From assembly GCA_029990175.1 (NCBI GenBank), contig JARKIP010000011.1, positions 26,386,001 to 26,450,000 on the forward strand: DNA of 64,000 nt. Reading direction: 5' to 3'. How positions within the stretch are numbered: position 1 is the first letter of the stretch; each line of letters opens with the position of its first letter. The notes under the pieces are model-generated. The model had not been told where the DNA came from. It did no database searches and saw only the letters and a program-made list of their open reading frames with translations. Below are positions 55,868-64,000 of this stretch, piece after piece. The position numbers and the translations under genes are program-made. Origin of the DNA: Petunia secreta. Lineage: Eukaryota; Streptophyta; Magnoliopsida; Solanales; Solanaceae.

Positions 55868-56838
55868 TGCCAAAGAAGGTAGAAGAACTAGATCCTCAAG
55901 ATCTAGATTGGCTATAGGCAAATTCCAAGGCTGAATTGTACCTGAGAAGAGGGCTAACTAATGATGTGTTAGCAAGGATACTTGAATACAAGTCTGCCAA
56001 GGTAATTTGGGAAAAGCTGATGGAGTTGTACACAGATGACAACCAAAAGAAGGACTCTGCCTTATGGCGACTGATGGAGCTGAAACTGCACACTCAGTAG
56101 AGGTATGTCTATCTGATCTTAAAGAAAATTTACACACATACTCTACTGAAAATTTGATTCTAATCACAGCCACTTTGATTGAGGGTTATGAAAAGGAGAA
56201 AATTGAAAAGGATAAATTAACTGAAGAGTTAAGTGATCTCAGAACCAAGCACAAGAGCCTTCTAGAACAAAACATTGAACTAGAAGAAATCAATGCCATC
56301 TTAAAAGGGCAGACTCTTTTTTCAAACTCTAAGATCACTGAACTTGAATTGGAACTCAATCAGTTAAAAGAGAGTATAAATGGTAAGCAAGTAATAAGTA
56401 AAGTTCAAACCTTTCTTGAAAATGAACTGAAAAGAGCTAACGAGATTTTGTATCAGGAAACTGAAAAGAACAGGATTTTAAGTCAAAAGGTTGAAAAATC
56501 TGAAATTTGAGCTTACCAGATTAACAAAATGGAATAAATCATCCGAGGCAATGAACTGGGATCTTGAAAATCAAAACAAGGGAAAACAAGGGCTAGGATT
56601 CAAGAAACAGTTGCCTCCATATAATCCTAAGAGCAAGTATGTGGGATTGCCTTGCAACATGTTGTGCACCTTTTGTGGTGGAATCGAACACTACAAACAA
56701 AGGTGCATGAATGTTAGCAAGGCAAAGGCCAAGAATAAAAGAAGTGTTCTACCTAAATGGGCTAGACAGGATTTGATTTATCCATTCTCTCGTAAGAAGG
56801 GACCCAAGCTTGTCTGGATTCCTAAAGCTAATCTTTAA
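55868..56838 (+). pseudogene. Copia gag, continuation after the CACTA insertion, with coiled coil and second zinc knuckle
   Basis: It continues the extra gag-like segment (PKKVEELDPQDLDWL, stop TAG at about 55914, then LRRGLTNDVLARILEYKSAKVIWEKLMELY). In another frame from about 56073 an E/K/L-rich coiled coil follows (EKEKIEKDKLTEELSDLRTK, LELELNQLKESING). Then comes a second CX2CX4HX4C knuckle (CTFCGGIEHYKQRC, about 56675) and the usual protease-proximal KKGPKLVWIPKANL. At least two frameshifts or stops are present. Confidence 0.8.
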
Positions 56839-56849
56839 TCTGTTTTGCA

Positions 56850-58430
56850 GGCTGGAGTGAGGGAGAACAACCCAAGCTGGATAGTGGTTGTTCAAGGCAC
56901 ATGACAGGAGACAGAAGAAACTTTCTCTCACTCGCAGCATTTCAAGGAGGCAGTGTGGCCTTTAGAGGAGGAAAAAGTGGCCAAATCGTGGGAATTTGAA
57001 AGATTGGGAGAGCTCTGGATCATGCAATTGAAAATGTTTACTGTGTCGATGGTCTCAGTAACCTACTGAGCATCTCCTAACTGTGTGATAGAGGAAATGA
57101 AATGAGTTTCTCCTCTGTAGGATGTATTGTGAAGAATCTACAGAGAGGAGAAATTTCTATGGAAGGAAAAAAGGTGAACAATGTATACAAAGCATTGCTG
57201 AAGTCATTGCCTGAAAACAACTTAACATGCTTGAACGTGCAAGAAAGTGACTCTCAGCTGTGGCACAAAAGAATGGGTCATGCAAGTCTCTCACAACTGA
57301 ATAAGCTCGTATCTAAGGAGCTAGTCCGTGGATTTCCAAGCAAGAGATTTGAAAACATAAAAATATGTGATGCGTGTGTAAGGGGGAAGCATGTGAAATC
57401 ATCCTTTAAGTCCAAGAAGGTGGTAAGTACATCAAAGCCTCTGGAATTATTGCATATGGATCTGTGTGGACCCATGAGAGTCAAGAGCAGAGGAGGAAAG
57501 AGGTTCGTGTTCATAATTAGTGATGACTACTCTAGGTACACATGGACCTTGTTCTTGGCATCTAAAGATGAAGCCTTTGACAGCTTCAAAGACGGGGTTG
57601 GTGTTGTGCAGAAAAGGTTAAGTCTAGAACTCATCAGTATCAGATCTGATCATGGAATGGAGTTTGAAAACTCAAAATTTTCTGAGTATTGTGCAAAGTA
57701 CAGCATTGATCATAATTTCTTTACACCAAGAACTCCACAACAAAATGGAGTGGTTGAAAGGAAGAAAAGGTCCCTGGAGGATATGGCAAGGACTATGCTG
57801 TTGTCAAGTGGGCTTGCAAGAAACTTTGGGCTGAAGCAATAAACACTGCATGCTATTTGTTAAACAGATGTTCCATCAGAGCTATTCTTGACAAGACCCC
57901 ATATGAGCTACTCAGAGGAAGAAAACCAAATATTGCACATCTGAAACCCTTTGGATGCAAATGCTTTGTCCAAAACAACGGGAAGGCACCATTGGGGAAG
58001 TTTGATGTCAGAAGTGATGAGGCAATATTTCTTGGTTACTCTACTCAAAGCAAAGCATACAAAGTGCTTAACAAAAGAACACAGACAGTGGAGGAAAGTA
58101 TGCATGTGGTATTTGATGAATCCGATAAGGTATTGGGGGAAACCGAGGCAGATGAACAAGCGATTGGCTTAAGTCGAGAGGATGGTGTAGATGAATTGGA
58201 AGACTCAGAAGATAAAGAGACATCTGGTGAGAATCAAACCTCACTAGAACAAGGAGTCAACATGACAGGGGGAACTTCAGATGAAGTTGATGATCCAGCA
58301 AGTCAGGAAGAACCTACCCAAGATAATGCTGAACACTCCTCCAGTCATATTCAACTCAAGCCATGGAAACACCAAAGTTCTCACCATTGGAGAATGTCTT
58401 ATCAGAACTGGACACTGGAATCATGACCAG
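56850..58430 (+). pseudogene. Copia protease and integrase
   Basis: Protease: the LDSGCSRHMTGDRR active site at about 56876, followed by ENVYCVDGLSNLLSIS and stops at about 56998 (TGA) and 57078 (TAA). Integrase: the HHCC zinc region (WHKRMGHASLSQLNKL, CDACVRGKHVKS, about 57260-57405), then the catalytic core with HMDLCGPM, RSDHGMEFEN and PQQNGVVERKKR, so D, D and E are all present. A frameshift at about 57840 leads to LLNRCSIRAILDKTPYELL. The C-terminal part GCKCFVQNN...FLGYSTQSKAYKVLN follows. An acidic linker runs to 58426. Recognisable but defective. Confidence 0.88.
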
Positions 58431-58499
58431 GTCAGTCTTGAAGAACTTCTGTGCATTCTCTGCTTTCCTCTCATCTATGGAACCAAAGAATGTAAAAGA

Positions 58500-60008
58500 A
58501 GCTCTAGAAGATCCAGATTAGATTTTAGCCATGCAGGATGAACTTCATCAGTTTGAGAGAAGCAAGGTATGACGCCTAGTTCCTAAGCCGAAGGACAAAT
58601 AAATAATTGGAACAAAATGGGTGTTCAGGAAAAAACTGGATGAGCATGGTATAGTGACAAGGAACAAGGCAAGGCTAGTAGTTCAAGGATACAGTTAGGA
58701 AGAAGGAATAGACTATAATGAAACCTTTACACCAGTGGCAAGAATGGAGGCTATTAGGATGTTAATTGCCTTTGCTACATACATGGAGTTCACACTATAT
58801 CAGATGGACGTGAAGAGTGCCTTCCTAAATGGCTACTTAAATGAGCAGGTGTATGTAATACAACCACCAGGCTTTGTGAACAATGAATTTTCTGATCATG
58901 TTTACAAACTGGACAAGGCACTCTATGGATTGAAGCAAGCCCCTAGAGCCTGGTATGAGAGACTCTTAGGATTCTTGCTGAAGAATGAATTTTCAAGAGG
59001 AAAGATTGACAACACTTTATTCTTGAAGAAGAAAGGAAAGGATCTATTGGTGGTTCAAGTATATGTTGATGATATCATTTTTGGAGCCACTGATGAGGAG
59101 CTATGCAAGGGATTTGCTGATCTAATGGGAAGTGAATTTGAAATGAGCATGATGGGTGAACTAAATTTCTTCCTAGGGCTGCAGATAAAGCAAATGCCTG
59201 AAGGGACTATGATCCATCAGCAAAAATATGTCAAGGAACTTCTGAAGAAGTTTGACATGGAAGGAGCAAAAGAAATGACTACGCCCATTGCTCCTGGAAC
59301 CAAGCTGGATATGGATGAACTAGGTCCTTCGACCAATGAGACAAAATATAGAGGAATCATAGGTTCACTTCTCATCTCACAGCTAGTTGACCTGATATAG
59401 TATACAGTGTGGGACTGTGTGCTAGGTTTCAGTCCAAGCCCAAGGAGTCACATCTGACAGCTGTGAAGAGGATCCTGATATACTTGAAATGAACTCAGGA
59501 CCTTTATCTTTTGTACCCAAGGGGAGGTACGTTTGAACTAATTGGTTTTGCTGATGCAGATTATGCAGGTCATTTGGTGGATAGGAAAAGCACTTCAGGA
59601 ATGGCACACTTTCTTGGTCCCTGCTTGGTCTCTTGGGCTACTAAGAAGCAAAACTCAGTTGCCTTGTCTACTGCGGAAGCTGAGTATGTAGCAGCTGCAT
59701 CATGCTGCTCACAACTGCTATTGATCAAACAACAGTTGGAGGACTTTGGAATCAAGTGTGGAGCAGTGCCAATTTTCTGTGATAACACAAGTGCAGTAAA
59801 TATTGCCAAGAACCCAGTCCAACACAAAAGAACAAAGCATATTGATATTAGACACCATTTCCTTAGAGATAATGTGGAAAAGGGTCTGATTACTATGAAT
59901 TCTTGCAGGACTGAAGATCAAATTGCTGACATATTTACAAAAGCATTGAACAAAGTACAGTTTGAGAGGAATAGGTTGGAGTTAGGGATGACCAAAATAC
60001 ACGGATGA
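58500..60008 (+). pseudogene. Copia reverse transcriptase and RNase H
   Basis: RT reads MQDELHQFERSKV, GTKWVFRKKLDEHG, RNKARLVVQGY, FTPVARMEAIRML, QMDVKSAFLNGYL and ALYGLKQAPRAWYERL. The intact active site YVDDIIFG is at about 59062, and GELNFFLGLQIKQ follows. Stops at about 58571 (TGA), 58598 (TAA), 58696 (TAG) and 59492 (TGA), and a frameshift near 59380, break it. RNase H (59540-59990) keeps GFADADYAG, RKSTSGMAHFLG, LSTAEAEYVAAASC, FCDNTSAVNIAKNPV and ADIFTKAL, and stops at 60008. Domain order after integrase confirms copia. Confidence 0.9.
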
Positions 60009-60646
60009 CCCAGCATGTGGTCCCTCAATTATTGCTTAGTTAAGTGTTCAATAATATGTGTGTAAAATTTGTTCTTATTGTTCAGTCTAAATTTGTACTT
60101 TATTAAGTATACTTATTCAGCTTTTAAGCACCAGGTGAGGATAATGTGATCCCATGAAGAACCTACTATGTACTGAGAAAGAACCGATTGAAGCATGAGG
60201 AATCATGTCCAGGTACAGTCACACTACCTTGTATGATAGAAGTCATAACTGAAATCAAATTGTCAATTATACGTATGTCAAGGGAGACTTTCCATGTTCT
60301 TATAACTGTCCTAAATTATAGGAACACATTCCTCTTTGGGATAAAATTCTATTTGACTTGCATGGACCCCACTACTTGAAAATGTTTTAATTGAATAAGT
60401 CCATAACCGTCAAATCCATAACTATTCCCGATTTTCAAAAATTTCAAAAAGCTGCTTTTTGCTTTTATGTCATCATTTCTTTGGCTTCCCTAGAAACCGT
60501 CTCATCACCAAAACCCTTTCCCCTCCTTCAATCAACACAGAACACATATACTCAACAACCTCCCTTTTCTCTCAACCTACTTTCTCTCTAAAAAATTCAA
60601 GACAGAAAATCCTTGTAATCTCAGTCAAAACTCTAACAATTTCACC
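60009..60646 (+). other. Spacer between copia pol and the extra ORF, with a 5'-UTR-like leader
   Basis: No coding signal is present. The last 130 bp are rich in CT and CAACA words (CAACCTCCCTTTTCTC), the composition of a plant 5' leader, directly before the ATG at 60647. No clear TATA box was found. Confidence 0.45.
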
Positions 60647-62869
60647 ATGTCTCAAGTACAATCTTCGTCAGTTTCACCCACAAAAACTCTAAAAAAAGTG
60701 ACATGCAAAACCTCCTCCATCCACCCTCGTGGAAAGAATTGTGAAGGCTAGGACAAAGTTTCTCAAAAAGGGGGAAAAGAAGTTGGTCAAGAAGATGCTG
60801 TCAAGATCTTTGTCTACTACGCCTACAGAACAAGTTTCATCCGAACCATCTACTGAGGTAATTCCTGATCCTACCCCATCTACTCCTGTTGGTTTAGAAG
60901 GAATAAAAAGTCCTGGTACAGTGGATACTGAAACCCCAGTAAAAGGACTAGATGAAATCGTAGGAGTGGTAGAGACTGGTGACAAAACTGGTAGGGGGAA
61001 TGTAGTTGAAACAAAGCAAAAAGATGTTCAGGAAGAACCTAAGGTGAGTTTGCATGTGCCTGTAGTAGAAAAGACTGTGTTAGAGGTTGATGTAGCAAGA
61101 AGAGTGATAGAACAACTGAGGGAGGATGATTTTACTGAGTCCCTTAAGGAACGTGTTAATGAACCAAGTTCTAGTGCTGTGGTTGCTGAGGAGAATCAAG
61201 GGGTAGCTGTCCTTGAAGGTCCAGTAGTTGGGGGACCTAGATCTGCTGAGGCTTCCCAGGATTTGAGTCAAGACCCTGCTTCTTGCCCAGATCCTACGGA
61301 GGCTGATGATGCAGGACTCAATTGGACAGAGTCGGAAGAAGAAAAGGATGAGGAGGTTGGAAAAGAAAAAGTTGAGAGTGAGAAGGTTACAAAGGAAGCA
61401 GAAGAAACATAGAGGAAAAGGTTGAAAAGGAAGTTTGGTGAGGAGGATGAGAGGCTGGTGTGTGAGGAAAAGGAAGAAAACGTAGTGTGTGTGAGGGAAA
61501 ATGGAGTAGAGCCTGACAAGAGGAGGAGACTGGTGAAAGGGGGAATGCCAGTGTCAAAAAGCAAGTTGGTTGATGAACCAAGTGAAGAAAGTGGTGACAG
61601 GGCTGTTTCTGAGCCAGTGGCCAGGATAGTTAGAACTAGATCTGCTTTGAAGCAACAACTGGAGACTGTTGGTAAGCTGGAAAGAACAATTACCAATGTG
61701 AGAGACAGAGAAGCAAATAAAAAGGAGGAAGAGAAGAAAGCTGGTGAGGAAGAGTAAGAGAGTGACGAGGCTGGTAGTTATCTGGAGCCAAGTGACTCAG
61801 AGATTGACAGTGAAGCAGAGAACAGGAAAAGAAGAAGAGGATCTGAAGAAGAGGTTGATCGAGTGGCCTTCTTTGCAAAGCATCAGGTGCTGCCTGGTAG
61901 CATTCTGCATGATGAGAAGGAACATCATATGAAACCCTTGCTGATAATGATTGGTGACCAAGGATGGATTGGTTTGTTTGGAAACAAAGACAAAATGTTA
62001 TTTGCCGATGAGGTCAGGGAGTTTTACACAAACTGCAGAGTCATAGCTAGGAGAGTGTTCACCACTGTGAAGAGAGTTGAGATAGAATTTGGGAGAAATG
62101 AGCTTGGGGTGATCCTTGACATACCTGCTGAAGGTTATTGCAGGTATATAAAGTTTAAGTAGCCCAAGAGAACAGATGGAATAACGCCTCTGAGTGTGGT
62201 CAAGAAATTCTTAGGGAAACTCAAGCTAAGGAAGGAAAGGAAGGTAGACAAAAAGGAGATGGAGCCAGCACACCAGTTGCTGTTTGAGTTTGTGCACAGG
62301 TTCCTTCTGCCTAGAGGAGAAAGGAACAGTGAAGCTAGTGATCTAGACCTAACTTACATGGACTTGCTGGATAGGGGGGGGTGAGAATTAACTTACCTAG
62401 GCTAATCATCAGACACATTAAGAGGATTGCAGATACTGATCAAAAGCCACACTCTTTAGTGCATTCCTATGTCCTCCAGCAGGTTCTAGAGCATTTTGGG
62501 GTTCCACTGGAAGAAGGGAAGAAGCCGAAAATTCATCAGATTTTTGGGTACAATGTGATTAGAAGCTGTGACTTCTTCAAAGAGATGACAGCTTCCAAGA
62601 AGCCCATGCAGGTCAAGCAAGAGCTAGCTGAGGAGAGTGAGGATTATGGACCTGAGGAGGCCATTACTGCTGTGAAGGAACTGGAGACTGATGTTCTTGA
62701 AGTGAATACTGAAAATGCAGAGCTTCACAGACAACTGAAGTTCAAGGATCGAGAAATTGATCGTTTGAAGATAGACTGCCACAAGTATGAGGCCGAGCTG
62801 GTGATGGAAAGAGCCAAAAATACAAAGCACCTTGAGTCACTTGTCAAACACTTCAACCTTCAGCCCTGA
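60647..62869 (+). pseudogene. Extra ORF of the copia element between pol and the 3' LTR
   Basis: From ATG at 60647 (MSQVQSSSVSPTKTL) a reading of about 740 codons is nearly continuous but needs a frameshift near 60725 and another at a G8 run at about 62376, and it crosses stops at 61410, 61755 and 62160. The first half is Lys/Glu/Ser-rich and disordered-looking, with a basic patch (KRRRGSEEEVD, about 61830). The second half (RVAFFAKHQVLPGS, VREFYTNCRVIARRVFTTV, QLLFEFVHRFLLPRGERN, RINLPRLIIRHIKRI) resembles the putative plant transposon protein domain found in many plant retroelement accessory ORFs. It ends in a coiled-coil-like tail (ENAELHRQLKFKDREIDRL). There is no signal peptide or obvious membrane segment. 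The position is that of env-like ORFs of Sirevirus-type elements; function unknown. Confidence 0.65.
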
Positions 62870-63327
62870 GTCCTCCTGTCCTATCCTCCTGTTACTTCTC
62901 CTAATTGCTGTTAATTCCTTTCATTCTCCCTGCACATGTGATGTTGTTTCAAACAATTTATTTTTCAGTTGTGTACTACTGGATAGGGTTGTGCTGTTGT
63001 CACACCCTGGATAATGGTTTTAAATTTTCTCATGTTTATGGTCGTTTGCTCTATAGTATTTGGTTCTTGTTTGGGCCCTTAGCCTTATTTCTGTGTGTTT
63101 AAAGTTTAGCTGACTTGTTGCCTTGTGCTCTAGACTGGATAGTACTAACTGGTTCATGCAGGTATTTGAATTTTTTTTATGATGCCAAAAGGGGGAAGAA
63201 GTAAATGTTGGGGTGTTTGTGACCTAATTCATCTATTTTAATATTTCTTGAACTTGTTACTTTTTGTTTTTGTGTTTTGGGAAATTTTGTCTATTCAGGC
63301 TCTTTGGCAACATTTGTTTGTCATCAT
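62870..63327 (+). other. Copia 3' untranslated stretch
   Basis: T-rich and non-coding, lying between the extra ORF and the polypurine tract. Confidence 0.6.
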
Positions 63328-63340
63328 AAAAATGGGGGAA
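63328..63340 (+). promoter_or_regulatory. Polypurine tract of the copia element
   Basis: AAAAATGGGGGAA lies two bases before the 3' LTR start TGTTGAGC, the plus-strand primer position. Confidence 0.9.
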
Positions 63341-63342
63341 TT

Positions 63343-64000
63343 TGTTGAGCGTTGTCTTAGAGAAGAACCTAGTCCTTGAATAGAAGGGCACGACTGATCG
63401 AAAAGAGTTGTGGGTTGCAAATCCCTGCGGAACTAGGAATAGTGGCGCGTGAATGAATATGCATCCTAGTCAGACTAAAAGAGGCGGTGCCCAGGCTGTG
63501 TCTTCGAAGTACGAATTGGAGTTGTACTTTAATAAGGAAAAGAGGTACAAGGAATCCCGCCTTACCATAATTACAAGGATTCCTTGTAAGACTCAACTAG
63601 GGTTGCATAGCCCATATAAATACAAGTAGTTGATGCAGCCGAAATCAGTTATTTCACAAACAGAGAATTGAGAGCATATAAAGGCGATCTAGCATCTTTC
63701 TACGTGAGATAACTGAAGAAAACAACTGTTGTGCTTGAGTTGATTGAGTCTAGATATTCTGTCTAGGTTCATTACTTTGTAAGTTGTCTTATTTTGAGCG
63801 ATCACTGTTTTTACCTATTGGCTTATTGTAGAAACATATGTATTGGGTGAACTTGTGAGAGATTGCTTTGTAAAGCTAGAGTTTAGCTTTGTTTAGTGAT
63901 TAGGGTCTAGAGTGTAGCCCCTTGGTTATAGAGTCTTGTAATCAGAAACTTGCTCTTTGTGTTAGTGGATTGAGTTCTAAAATCCCAGAGTGTGGGTCGT
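63343..64000 (+). repeat. 3' LTR of the copia element, cut by the window end
   Basis: It starts TGTTGAGCGTTGTC and then follows the 5' LTR from GAGAAGAACCTAGTCC onward with few differences (for example GAGGCGG for GAGTCGG and GTAAGACTC for GTAACACTC). The right end and the target duplication lie outside the window. Confidence 0.95.

Larger units (their letters stand above)
44908..64000 (+). mobile_element. Ty1/copia LTR retrotransposon with extra 3' ORF, interrupted by a CACTA element
   Basis: The 5' LTR is 44908-45802 and the 3' LTR begins at 63343 and leaves the window. The initiator-Met primer site TGGTATCAGAGC (45805-45816) and the polypurine tract AAAAATGGGGGAA (63328-63340) are in place. 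Order: gag, zinc knuckle, extra gag-like segment, coiled coil, second zinc knuckle, protease, integrase, RT, RNase H, then an additional ORF (60647-62869). Integrase before RT shows copia type. The layout with extra ORF recalls Sirevirus-like elements. Stops throughout make it defective. The CACTA element at 47210-55867 is foreign. Confidence 0.93.

Noticed and set aside
44908..64000. Reading the copia and CACTA parts as one giant novel element
   Set aside because: The TGC duplication, CACTACAAAAAA termini and resumption of gag after 55870 show a simple nested insertion.

Overview
The window is repeat-rich nuclear DNA of a dicot plant, with no sign of bacterial or organellar sequence. Its only host gene that looks intact is an intron-less AP2/ERF (DREB-type) transcription factor at 5924-6583 on the minus strand. 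Almost everything else is transposable elements of several ages. A Solanaceae-like species is my best guess, from the ERF sequence and from an RTE LINE tail resembling the one shared by RTE LINEs and TS-type SINEs in that family. This cannot be proven from the sequence alone.

Layout: 1-1264 is the end of a CACTA transposon that continues outside the window. 1268-4118 holds a decayed L1-type LINE followed by a decayed RTE-type LINE, the latter carrying a hAT MITE and a CA/TA microsatellite. 4523-8318 holds the ERF gene between MITEs. 8705-9400 is an RTE fragment.

9421-31888 is a five-level nest of Ty3/gypsy elements of one LTR family. Element 1 (plus, 9421-31888) has element 3 (minus, 17782-31852, TSD TAACT) in its 3' LTR. 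Element 3 has element 2 (plus, 21816-30441, TSD CTCTA) in its gag. Element 2 carries an opposite-strand 5' fragment (fragment C, 22911-24434), and the LTR of that fragment carries a solo LTR (23570-24068, TSD AAAGG). Elements 1 and 3 keep gag and protease, lack RT and integrase, and carry homologous genes on the opposite strand. Element 2 keeps a dead pol with two RNase H-like regions, which suggests the Tat lineage.

31889-44907 is AT-rich intergenic DNA. It contains a CACTA terminus, a hAT MITE, a diverged direct duplication, a Mutator-like element with a 10-bp TSD, a Stowaway MITE, and a possible Pack-MULE. The last holds minisatellites and an EDR1-like exon fragment.

44908 to the window end is a Ty1/copia element with both LTRs (the 3' one cut by the window edge). 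It has a decayed gag-pol, an extra gag-like segment, and an extra ORF between pol and the 3' LTR. A CACTA transposon (47210-55867, TSD TGC) sits inside its gag. Both CACTA genes, a TNP2-type transposase (5 coding exons, 1114 aa) and a TNPA/Transposase_24-like protein (6 coding exons, 450 aa), can be assembled with canonical splice sites and no premature stop. It is therefore the one element here that could still be autonomous.
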